Made by a program: the position numbers and the translations under genes. Below, piece by piece: positions 44,369 to 51,753 of a DNA stretch of 64,000 bases; the first letter of the stretch is position 1, and the number at the start of each line of letters is the position of its first letter. Below the pieces are notes generated by a model. It saw only the letters and a program-made list of their open reading frames with translations. It was not told the DNA's origin and did no database searches. The stretch spans positions 124,001 through 188,000 of the forward strand of contig URXX01000001.1 in the NCBI GenBank assembly GCA_900551895.1, given 5' to 3'. This DNA is from an uncultured Lachnospiraceae bacterium (lineage in GTDB: Bacteria; Bacillota; Clostridia; Lachnospirales; Lachnospiraceae).

Positions 44369-44605
44369 TTATTCAGATATTTCTTCTACGGTATGCTCTA
44401 ATCCGTAAAATGTAAAAAGATCTAAAATTGTCCTATAGGTAGCTTTTTTTCCAGCTAATTTTTGATAGTGGGCAGAGTGGTATTTTCCGTTTTTTATTAA
44501 GACTCCCATCTGATTATTGATGGAGTTATATTCATGACGAACCGCTTTTTGCATTTTTTCATAACTGGTTAACTTTTCGACTTGTTCTTGTAGCATAGTT
44601 TCCAC
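44369..44605 (-). CDS. Hypothetical small helical protein
   Basis: The 78-residue protein is mostly helical (LQEQVEKLTSYEKMQKAVRH). The start is a GTG at 44605 with GAGGTG 7 bases upstream. It sits between ImmA and the 104-residue gene and is probably transcribed with them from the repressor promoter. No function can be assigned. Confidence 0.55.
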   Translation of the reverse strand: METMLQEQVEKLTSYEKMQKAVRHEYNSINNQMGVLIKNGKYHSAHYQKLAGKKATYRTILDLFTFYGLEHTVEEISE

Positions 44606-44611
44606 AATATA

Positions 44612-45133
44612 TCACCTCTCGATCTTACGGAAAAATTTACTATCAGGTGTAAATGGAATGTTAAAATCATATCCAAGTTTATTCATTTCTTGGAGCTTTA
44701 TCAGCATCAGATTAATATCAGAACCTAATGCAGCGGAAATTTGAACAACATCGTATCCTTGTTTGGCTAGTTCATATACTTTGTCATTATCTAATAAAAG
44801 ATGTGAACCGAAAGCATTTGCTTCGTATTCGGTGGTATCTTTCATATTGAAAAGGACAAATTCCCGTAGCCCATCTGTTTTGGCAAGGTTACGGTGTCTT
44901 ATATCATGTCCGATTTCGTGGGCAGCAACCATTTGTAGTAGATAGGATTCCATTCGAGGATTTAGAAACATCATTCTGTGATTCCATCGAAAGGTGTACA
45001 TACCTAATAAGTTTGTAAATGCTGGTTCATAGTATATTTTAATACCTATATTTTCTGCGATTTTCAATGCATCTCTGGTACCACATTGGCGGACAAGATT
45101 ATTTGCTTGTTTAAAAATTTGATAAGAATCCAA
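44612..45133 (-). CDS. ImmA/IrrE family metalloprotease
   Basis: The 173-residue protein carries the zinc site HEIGHDIRH (residues about 82-90) typical of ImmA/IrrE, and a downstream Glu in EYEANAFGSHLLLD. ImmA-type proteases cleave the partner XRE repressor to induce the element. The XRE gene lies just upstream on the same strand. The frame is open to an ATG at 45163, but the AGGAGG at about 45144-45149 only suits a later start, and TTG at 45133 lies 10 bases after it; the start remains uncertain. Confidence 0.85.
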   Translation of the reverse strand: MDSYQIFKQANNLVRQCGTRDALKIAENIGIKIYYEPAFTNLLGMYTFRWNHRMMFLNPRMESYLLQMVAAHEIGHDIRHRNLAKTDGLREFVLFNMKDTTEYEANAFGSHLLLDNDKVYELAKQGYDVVQISAALGSDINLMLIKLQEMNKLGYDFNIPFTPDSKFFRKIER

Positions 45134-45177
45134 TAGAGATACACCTCCTAACATATATCGCAATATATTATTCTCAA

Positions 45178-45585
45178 TTATTCTTTGCGGTACTTTTTAG
45201 GAGTGTATTTTTTATTATCTTCTTTACAATCGAAGTACGCTTTTTGCAATGCAATCATAACGGCATCTTTATCAGCATCGGATAACTCTCCACCTGCAAA
45301 CATTCCAGATAATTCTGCCACGAGTTTTTCTGCTTGAAGTTTTCCACGGTTGCCATATTTATCACTTGCTTGAGAGACAAACTCTTCATCTTCAGTTAAA
45401 AGATAACTTGTTTCTGTATCAAGAACTTGGGCGAGACGTGAGTAGAGTTCTCTTTTCCGAGGATAACGTCCCTCTTGTTCATAGCCTATATATGTTCTCC
45501 TAGATACATTAACTGCAGAAGCTACTTCTTCTTGTGTAAATCCTTTTTCTAAGCGAAGCTGTCTTAGTTTTTCCCCGAATTTCAT
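45178..45585 (-). CDS. XRE-family repressor (ImmR/CI-like)
   Basis: The 135-residue protein has an N-terminal helix-turn-helix (FGEKLRQLRLEKGFTQEEVA, then VNVSRRTYIGYEQ and RYPRKRELYSRLAQVL) and a helical C-terminal part that could be the target of ImmA. The ATG has AAGGAGG 5 bases upstream. It is the probable lysogeny repressor, acting on the repeated TTGCACATA sites in its own promoter region. Confidence 0.88.
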   Translation of the reverse strand: MKFGEKLRQLRLEKGFTQEEVASAVNVSRRTYIGYEQEGRYPRKRELYSRLAQVLDTETSYLLTEDEEFVSQASDKYGNRGKLQAEKLVAELSGMFAGGELSDADKDAVMIALQKAYFDCKEDNKKYTPKKYRKE

Positions 45586-45622
45586 GAAGACCTCCTTTGT
45601 GAGATTAAAAATTTTTCTGCTA

Positions 45623-45706
45623 TTGACAAGCGGAAAGTAGTTTCATATAATCAAGATGTGAAATTTACTTGCACATATATTACAACAAGTTGCACATAAA
45701 TGTCAA
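45623..45706. promoter_or_regulatory. Face-to-face promoters and repressor operators of the immunity switch
   Basis: A perfect plus-strand promoter (TTGACA, 17 bases, TATAAT; 45623-45651) points right, and a minus-strand promoter (TTGACA, 18 bases, TAATAT; 45706-45677) points left, so each transcript crosses the other's promoter. Two direct copies of TTGCACATA (45669-45677 and 45690-45698), 21 bp apart, lie inside the leftward promoter. A further TGTGTGCAAA is at 45761. A second rightward extended -10, TG-G-TAAAAT, is at 45808-45816. The 298-base gap holds no gene. Confidence 0.65.
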
Positions 45707-45883
45707 TAGGATGAAACAAAAAAGGTTTAGATATATGATTGATGATAATGCAAATTTCTTTGTGTGCAAATCTGTAAGTTTGGTTGCTATTATTATCTAG
45801 AAGATTATGGTAAAATGTTTATAGAAAATTCAAAGACTTGGCGTGGTGGCTGAGATTCTGAACAGAATCGCAGGAGGGAAATC

Positions 45884-47785
45884 ATGGTAGATACGTTTGA
45901 AAAGTTTATGGAAAAAGAATATTATAATGAGATATTTGACGCACTTAAGTCTTACATTCTGAAGAATAGAGCTAGATTGGAATTGGAAACTAATCGGGTA
46001 CCGAATCCGCAATATATAGAGTTGGATGATTTTAAGATATCGAATATTTTATTTTCTAATACACCGGGTTATGAAATAGAGTTTGACATGATTGTAATTG
46101 CAGATATAGAAATTCAAGGATGGGGCAGATACGACAGAGAGTCAGATAATGTGGAAGCTTGGTGTAGAATTTCATGTAAAGGGTTATTGTATGATGGATT
46201 AAAAAATTTTTCGATTAATGGCATAGAGCCTTATTGTAAAAGAAAATTTGAATCGGAGAATCGGTTGTCAAAACATCTTGTGCCATATGTATACGCAAAG
46301 GATTTAGATAAAGAGGCTGAGAAATTTTTAAAGAAATATTATCCGAGAGCATTAGAAAGTCCGATGCGTATTCCTGTAAAAGAAGTTGTGGAAAATATGG
46401 GGTTGAATTTAAAAATCCTTCATATTACCAAAAATTGTAATGTGTTTGGTAGAATATTTTTTGCAAATACAGAAACTGCAGTATATGATGAAGAAACAGA
46501 GAAATACAAAGAAGTAACTGTAGAGGCAGGGACAATGTTAGTTGATCCTAAAGTGTTTTTTATGAGAAACATCGGATGTGTAAATAACACGATTATACAT
46601 GAATGTGTACATTGGGATCGACATTCAAAATTTTTCGAGTTACAGAAGCTCTTTAATAAGAATTTGAATTCTATTAGTTGTCATGTTGTGGAAGGAGAAC
46701 GACCAGAGGAGAAAAGAAACGCATTACAGTGGATGGAGTGGCAAGCGAATGCGCTAGCACCTAAAATATTGATGCCTGCTGAAATGACCAAGAGGAAAAT
46801 AGAAGAGCTTCTTATCCGATACCATGTAGAGTTTAGCAGATTGAATGAAGCGGATATTATGCAAATGGTGTTGACAGAGTTGTCGGATTTTTTTGGTGTG
46901 TCGTTGCAAGCTGCAAAATTAAGAGCTGTTGATTTAGGATACAATCAGGCAGTTGGAATATTGCAATATGTGGATGGACGATATCTTCCAAGCTATACTT
47001 TTAAGCAAGGAGCATTAAAGAAAAATCAGACCTTTGTTCTTGGAATTGCAGATGCAGTATATGAGTATGCCAGAAATTTAAAATTAAGAGAACTGATAAA
47101 TCAGAATCATTTTCTATATATTGATGCATTGTTTTGCATGAATGATTCTAAATATATAGAAGAAAATGAGGACGGAAAGCTGTGCCTGACATCTTATGCA
47201 AGAAGTCATGTAGATGAATGCTGCTTGGTATTTGAGCAAATCAGTCGTGCAAATAATCGGTATGGAATTTCGTATTATCGTGAGTGCTATTTATGTAGAG
47301 ATATTTTATCAGATTCATTTACAGAAACGAAATATGTGGAGACACCGGATAATCAAACAAAAGAAGAAAAGGCAGCAGAAAGTAAAAAAATATTAAAAGA
47401 GGCAGTAAAAATAGCAAAAATTCAACAAGAGTTACCGGGTGGTTTTGGAGCTACTTTGAAATATCACATGAAGCGCTTGAAAGTTACGGTGGAAAAATTA
47501 GAAGAATTATCTTTAGTTGGGTATAAGACAATTCAAACGATGAGAAACAACGAAGCCGTAAATAAGTCACTAAGAAATGTGGTTGCAATTTGCATTGGAT
47601 TGCATTTACATCCGTTATTAAGTGAAGATTTAATTAGAAAATCGGGAAATACATTTAAGTCAACGGAAGAAGATTTTGTATTGCAGTTTTTAGTTCATAA
47701 TCATTATAAAGCTTCTATTTATGAATGTAACGAACTTTTAACGGAGTATGATTTCCCAGAACTGGGAACAGGAGCTCAAGAATAA
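45884..47785 (+). CDS. Large ImmA/IrrE-type metalloprotease with C-terminal HTH-like region
   Basis: The 633-residue protein has an N-terminal region I do not recognise (1-165), a zinc protease core with HECVHWDRH at about 236-244 and a later acidic segment WMEWQANALAPKILMP, then a long C-terminal part. Near the end, LKYHMKRLKVTVEKLEELSL and TIQTMRNNEAVNKSLRNVVAI look like a helix-turn-helix. It is the first rightward gene after the immunity switch, with AGGAGGG before the ATG. The NYN-domain gene follows after 32 bases. It may cleave a regulator on induction or stress; that is inference. Confidence 0.75.
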   Translation: MVDTFEKFMEKEYYNEIFDALKSYILKNRARLELETNRVPNPQYIELDDFKISNILFSNTPGYEIEFDMIVIADIEIQGWGRYDRESDNVEAWCRISCKGLLYDGLKNFSINGIEPYCKRKFESENRLSKHLVPYVYAKDLDKEAEKFLKKYYPRALESPMRIPVKEVVENMGLNLKILHITKNCNVFGRIFFANTETAVYDEETEKYKEVTVEAGTMLVDPKVFFMRNIGCVNNTIIHECVHWDRHSKFFELQKLFNKNLNSISCHVVEGERPEEKRNALQWMEWQANALAPKILMPAEMTKRKIEELLIRYHVEFSRLNEADIMQMVLTELSDFFGVSLQAAKLRAVDLGYNQAVGILQYVDGRYLPSYTFKQGALKKNQTFVLGIADAVYEYARNLKLRELINQNHFLYIDALFCMNDSKYIEENEDGKLCLTSYARSHVDECCLVFEQISRANNRYGISYYRECYLCRDILSDSFTETKYVETPDNQTKEEKAAESKKILKEAVKIAKIQQELPGGFGATLKYHMKRLKVTVEKLEELSLVGYKTIQTMRNNEAVNKSLRNVVAICIGLHLHPLLSEDLIRKSGNTFKSTEEDFVLQFLVHNHYKASIYECNELLTEYDFPELGTGAQE

Positions 47786-47817
47786 GGAAGTGTAAAAGAA
47801 ATGGAGGGAAAAGAAGT

Positions 47818-48600
47818 GTGAGTATATTTCAGAAATTATTTAAAAATAAAAATGCAGTAAAGAAAGACAAAGCAATTGCATTTGTTGACTATGAGCATTG
47901 GTATTATTCGATTCAAAAAAATTTTGGATTGAAGCCGGAACCAGTTTCATGGAGAAGAAAATTAGAAGAACAATACGATTTGGAAGACGTGATGGTATTT
48001 GCAGATTTTGGTCATAAAGGTATCGATGGAGAATTAACAAAGCTGAGGAATATGACGAATACAATCATTGAAACACAGCAAACATTTAGTCGATATAAAA
48101 AAGATATGACAGATTTTATTATGTTAGACTACATATATCAGACTGCATATACCAAGCCAGATATTACAACTTTTATCATTTTTACAGGAGATGGACATTT
48201 TCAGTCAGTTACAAAATATTTGATACAAAAGTTGAATAAAAAAGTAGTTATTTATGGGGTGAGAGATTCTGTCAGTAAGCAATTGAGGGCAGTCGCATCA
48301 GAATGTTATATGTTACCCACAGATGCGGAAACCTTGCGTGGTTACTATGAAATGATTGTATCGAATTTAGCGTATGTATCGGAAAAATCAAATATTATAC
48401 CAACTTTTAATGGAACGGTATCAGCAGTAGCGAGACATAATGAAGTACCAGAAGAATTAATTCATGCAGCATTGCAAGAAATGTTAGATAAAGGTCTCAT
48501 ATATCAGCGTTTACAGAGAGTTGCCTTTAATAAAGAAGTTAAAGTAGTAGCAGCAAATTGGGAAGAGCTAGCGAAGCAAGGACTTTGGAGTTTTAATTAA
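47818..48600 (+). CDS. NYN-domain (PIN-like) protein
   Basis: The 260-residue protein has a NYN nuclease fold at about 18-165: AIAFVDYEHWYYS, VMVFADFGH, DFIMLDYIYQ and IFTGDGHFQSV carry the spaced acidic residues of the PIN-like active site. NYN domains are usually RNases. Residues about 190-260 look like a winged helix (VPEELIHAALQEMLDKGLIYQ). The GTG start has GGAGGG 9 bases upstream. It pairs with the large ImmA/IrrE protein and ends in a strong terminator, so the two form a unit. Confidence 0.8.
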   Translation: MSIFQKLFKNKNAVKKDKAIAFVDYEHWYYSIQKNFGLKPEPVSWRRKLEEQYDLEDVMVFADFGHKGIDGELTKLRNMTNTIIETQQTFSRYKKDMTDFIMLDYIYQTAYTKPDITTFIIFTGDGHFQSVTKYLIQKLNKKVVIYGVRDSVSKQLRAVASECYMLPTDAETLRGYYEMIVSNLAYVSEKSNIIPTFNGTVSAVARHNEVPEELIHAALQEMLDKGLIYQRLQRVAFNKEVKVVAANWEELAKQGLWSFN

Positions 48601-48613
48601 AAAAATTTTTGTA

Positions 48614-48647
48614 AGAATCGGAAGAAAAATTTCCGGTTCTTTTTTTG
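48614..48647 (+). terminator. Terminator after the NYN gene
   Basis: AGAATCGGAA and TTCCGGTTCT pair (one G-U) with a 7-base loop, followed by seven T. Confidence 0.88.
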
Positions 48648-48717
48648 CGTAAAAATAAGGGTTTCGCTAAAAAGTACATTCCATTTCAATGCTAAATAAC
48701 AAATCCTAGAGAAAAAA

Positions 48718-48785
48718 TCGGAAGTTTAGCTTCCGGGGCAAAAACCTATTTTTGCAATATCATACAGCCATAAGGTTGATCAACC
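48718..48785 (+). other. Structured leader with three hairpins before the early operon
   Basis: In the 218-base gap before 48819 are three successive inverted repeats: CGGAAG/CTTCCG (48719-48735), GCAAAAA-CCTA-TTTTTGC (48738-48755) and the palindrome GGTTGATCAACC (48774-48785). They lie where a leader RNA or regulator-binding region of the early genes would be. No clear promoter is seen between the upstream terminator and these. Confidence 0.45.
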
Positions 48786-48818
48786 CCAATAAAAAGCAAA
48801 CAGAAAGGATAAAAGAAG

Positions 48819-49223
48819 ATGAGTAAAAAGATTGCATATATCATTCATCCATTTAGGAATGACAAAGAGAATAACGAAAAAAATATGAAGTTTATCGCGG
48901 CTGTTGCTGTTCGTTCCGGCACAGTTCCAATTGCAACTGCTTTGTATTTTCCACATTTTTTAAACGAGGAAGATGAAGCTGAGAGATTGGAAGGCATTGA
49001 TTGTGGATTAACACTTATGGAGTGCTGCGATGAAGTGTGGCTGTTCGGTTTCAATATTTCTGAAGGGATGAAAATGGAACTGGACTGTGCAAGGGAGTTG
49101 AAACTTCCGGTTCGTCTCTACGATATGCATATGAACCGTATCAATCTCAGGACCCTTAAAGCAGATAAGCGAGTGACACCAGAATACAGGGATGCCATTC
49201 ATCGTTTAAAACTTGTACGGTAG
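48819..49223 (+). CDS. DUF4406/nucleoside 2-deoxyribosyltransferase-like phage protein
   Basis: The 134-residue protein (KKIAYIIHPFRNDKENNEKN, then VWLFGFNISEGMKMELDCARE) resembles small phage proteins with a nucleoside 2-deoxyribosyltransferase-like fold. The Glu in SEGMKMELD fits the active-site Glu of that superfamily. Such proteins often open early phage modules, perhaps altering nucleotide pools, but no activity is proven. AAAGGA lies about 10 bases before the ATG. Confidence 0.65.
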   Translation: MSKKIAYIIHPFRNDKENNEKNMKFIAAVAVRSGTVPIATALYFPHFLNEEDEAERLEGIDCGLTLMECCDEVWLFGFNISEGMKMELDCARELKLPVRLYDMHMNRINLRTLKADKRVTPEYRDAIHRLKLVR

Positions 49224-49232
49224 GTACTGAAA

Positions 49233-49427
49233 ATGTTAGGGCAGGTAAATGTCTGTTACTTTCTGAAACCGGGTGACCGCTTGATGGTCATCCGGGCAAA
49301 AAGAAAACGGAAGGTAACGGTAGTGAAAGAGTATCCGTATCACATTCTTGTGGATGTTGGGATGTATAAGGAAAGTATCAACAAAATTGATGTGCTGACA
49401 GAAGATATCAGGCTCATCCATCGATAG
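49233..49427 (+). CDS. Hypothetical small phage protein
   Basis: The 64-residue basic protein (KPGDRLMVIRAKRKRKVTVV, then HILVDVG) looks like a single small beta-barrel, as in nucleic-acid-binding SH3-like proteins. No family is recognised. It starts 9 bases after the previous stop with only a weak ribosome site. Confidence 0.55.
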   Translation: MLGQVNVCYFLKPGDRLMVIRAKRKRKVTVVKEYPYHILVDVGMYKESINKIDVLTEDIRLIHR

Positions 49428-49441
49428 AAAGGATAACGATC

Positions 49442-49744
49442 ATGAATAAAGGATTATTACAAATTGCAGAAGGTTTTGCAATGGTAGCAGAAGGTTATAG
49501 AAAAATGGCATCTGAAGGGATGGAAATTCCAAAAGATGTTCAAACAGAGGAAAAGCCGGAAAAATCAAGTACACCGGAGAAAAAGATTTCCATTACAGAG
49601 GTCAGGGCTGTTATGGCAGAAAAATCCCGTGCAGGAAAAACGCAGGAAATCAAACAGTTATTGAAAGAGTTCGGTGCGGATAAGTTATCGTCAGTACCGG
49701 AAGAACGGTATGAAGAATTAATGAAAAGGGCGGAGGTGCTGTAA
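49442..49744 (+). CDS. Hypothetical phage protein with C-terminal helical domain
   Basis: The 100-residue protein has an N-terminal helix (GLLQIAEGFAMVAEGYRKMA), a Lys/Glu/Pro linker and a C-terminal part (ITEVRAVMAEKSRAGKTQEI, then LLKEFGADKLSSVPEERYEELM) seen in many early phage modules. Function is unknown. Its stop overlaps the next start by one base (TAATG). Confidence 0.65.
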   Translation: MNKGLLQIAEGFAMVAEGYRKMASEGMEIPKDVQTEEKPEKSSTPEKKISITEVRAVMAEKSRAGKTQEIKQLLKEFGADKLSSVPEERYEELMKRAEVL

Positions 49745-50874
49745 TGGGGAAACATGCAAAATACTCGCCATCCAGCGGGCATCGGTATATGAATTGTCCT
49801 CCAGCTCTTTTGTTGGAGGAACAGTTCCCGGATGAAGAAAGTCCTTATGCTGCTGAAGGTACAGCAGGGCATAAGCTGGCGGAGCATCTAATAAAGAAAC
49901 ATTTGAAGATTCGAAGCAGAAGACCAACTTCCGATTACTATAGCGATGAACTTTTGGAAGCTGTAGATGGATATGTTCAGTATGTGATTGAACAGATAGA
50001 AGAAGCAAAGCATATCTGCTCTGATCCGGTGTTTTCCGTGGAACAGAAGGTAGATTTGAGCTTTCATGTAAAGGATTGTTTTGGTACGGCAGATATGGTG
50101 ATTGTCACGGATAAAAAAGTTCATATTATCGATCTGAAACTGGGAAAAGGCGTACAGGTGGATGCTGAAAATAATACGCAGTTGATGATTTATGGTTTGG
50201 GGATGTTGGATATAGCGGAGATGCTTTTTGATATTGAGACCATAGAACTTACCATCGTTCAGCCGAGAATCAGCCATTTTTCCACATGGGAAATCTCAGC
50301 AGAAGAACTGCATCAATGGGCAGAACAGGAATTTGAACCGAAAGCGAAAATGGCGTTGGACGGAAAAGGAGAATACAAAGCCGGGGAGTGGTGTCGTTTT
50401 TGCAAGGCGAGGTTTCAATGCAGGGCAAGGGCAGAAGAGTATCTTCGTTTGGCACAGATGGAATTTTCACAGCCAGCGTTACTATCGGATGAAGAAATTG
50501 CAGAAGTGCTGTCAAAAGCGGATGCACTAAAGAAGTGGGCAGAAGAAATATACACTTATGCACAGAACGAAGCAATCACGAATCGAAAAGAATGGCCGGG
50601 ATTCAAACTTGTGCTTGGAAGAAGCAACCGGAAATATACCGATGAAGAGGAAGTGGCGGAAGCTGCAAAGACAGCGGGCTATACCGATATTTACCGGACG
50701 AGTCTTATCAGCATTACAGAAATGGAAAAGCTGATGGGAAAAAAGAAATTTAATGAAATCTTGGGCAGTTATGTGTACAAGCCGGATGGGAAAGTCACAT
50801 TGGTACCAGATTCAGATAAAAGAGAAGCAATTTATATTTCAACCGCAGAAGCGGATTTTAGTCAGGAGGATTAA
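49744..50874 (+). CDS. DUF2800 protein, PD-(D/E)XK nuclease-like
   Basis: The 376-residue protein has the DUF2800 pattern: SPSSGHRYMNCPPALLLEEQ, YAAEGTAGHKLAEHLIK, FGTADMVIV and HIIDLKLGKG, where Asp and DLK form a PD-(D/E)XK site. It ends with a Cys cluster (WCRFCKARFQCRARAEEY) like the iron-sulfur site of RecB/AddB-type nucleases. It is probably a phage recombination exonuclease working with the downstream single-strand-binding protein. That partnership is inferred from position. Confidence 0.82.
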   Translation: MGKHAKYSPSSGHRYMNCPPALLLEEQFPDEESPYAAEGTAGHKLAEHLIKKHLKIRSRRPTSDYYSDELLEAVDGYVQYVIEQIEEAKHICSDPVFSVEQKVDLSFHVKDCFGTADMVIVTDKKVHIIDLKLGKGVQVDAENNTQLMIYGLGMLDIAEMLFDIETIELTIVQPRISHFSTWEISAEELHQWAEQEFEPKAKMALDGKGEYKAGEWCRFCKARFQCRARAEEYLRLAQMEFSQPALLSDEEIAEVLSKADALKKWAEEIYTYAQNEAITNRKEWPGFKLVLGRSNRKYTDEEEVAEAAKTAGYTDIYRTSLISITEMEKLMGKKKFNEILGSYVYKPDGKVTLVPDSDKREAIYISTAEADFSQED

Positions 50875-50879
50875 TGATT

Positions 50880-51425
50880 ATGAGTACGAGAGTAAACAAT
50901 ACGAAAGTTATTATTTCAGCGAGAGCATCCTATCTTCACGCATTTGAGCCGGATTCCATCAATGGATCTGATCCGAAATATTCCGTTAGTCTGATTATCG
51001 ATAAAAAAGACACGGATTTGATTGCAAAGATCAAGAAAGCGGTTGAACAGGCAAAAGAAGACGGAAAGTCAAAATGGGGAGGTAAAATCCCTGCAAATCT
51101 GAAATTACCACTTCGTGATGGAGATTTGGACAGGCCGGAAGATGAAGCTTATGCAGGAGCCTATTTTATTAATGCGAATAGCAAACAGGCACCACAGGTA
51201 GTGGATAGAAATGTGCAGCCGATTTTGGATCAGAGTGAGCTGTATTCAGGATGTTATATCCGTGCTTCCGTTACTTTTTACGCATATAACAGTAACGGAA
51301 ATAAAGGAATTGCGGCAGGACTCGGAAATATTCAGAAAGTTCGTGATGGAGAGCCACTTGGTTCCAGAATGAATGCAAAGGATGAATTCGATGCAGTAGA
51401 CGGTGAGGATGATTTTCTGGCTTAA
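50880..51425 (+). CDS. DUF2815 single-stranded-DNA-binding-like protein
   Basis: The 181-residue protein (VIISARASYLHAFEPDSING, then YFINANSKQAPQVVDRNVQP) belongs to the DUF2815 family, related to phage Enc34-type ssDNA-binding proteins with an OB fold. The tail is acidic (EFDAVDGEDDFLA), as is usual in SSBs. The second ATG (50880) sits 10 bases after AGGAGG and is preferred to 50874. It lies between DUF2800 and the polymerase, as expected for a replication SSB. Confidence 0.82.
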   Translation: MSTRVNNTKVIISARASYLHAFEPDSINGSDPKYSVSLIIDKKDTDLIAKIKKAVEQAKEDGKSKWGGKIPANLKLPLRDGDLDRPEDEAYAGAYFINANSKQAPQVVDRNVQPILDQSELYSGCYIRASVTFYAYNSNGNKGIAAGLGNIQKVRDGEPLGSRMNAKDEFDAVDGEDDFLA

Positions 51426-51474
51426 GAATAAACGGGGGCGGATTTCCGTCCCCTACATAAAAGGAGACGTAAGG

Positions 51475-51753
51475 ATGGAAATATGGAAAGACATAAAAGG
51501 GCAGGAAGGCCGGTATCAGATCAGCAGTACAGGGAGACTTAGAAGAATGCCAAGATATGTAAAAGGGAAGAGTGGCTCGCTGCGGAGACTGCCAATGCAG
51601 ACATTGGAGCTCACCTATGATGAAGTAAAGAAAATCAAAAGGAAGTTAGAAGAGGGAGAGCATGTGCTGAAGATTGCAGAGGAATTTAACATTTCAAGAA
51701 AAGTGGTAAGCAAAATTAAAAGCGGGAGGTCTTATGCATGGGTAGAACGTTAG
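51475..51753 (+). CDS. NUMOD4-type DNA-binding protein without nuclease domain
   Basis: The 92-residue protein starts with a NUMOD4 motif (EIWKDIKGQEGRYQISSTGR), normally the N-terminal part of HNH homing endonucleases. Instead of an HNH domain it continues into a helix-turn-helix (TYDEVKKIKRKLEEGEHVLK, then IAEEFNISRKVVSKIKSGRS). The ATG at 51475 has AAGGAG 8 bases upstream. It overlaps the polymerase gene by 16 bases. It may be a degenerate homing endonuclease kept as a DNA-binding regulator. Confidence 0.7.
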   Translation: MEIWKDIKGQEGRYQISSTGRLRRMPRYVKGKSGSLRRLPMQTLELTYDEVKKIKRKLEEGEHVLKIAEEFNISRKVVSKIKSGRSYAWVER

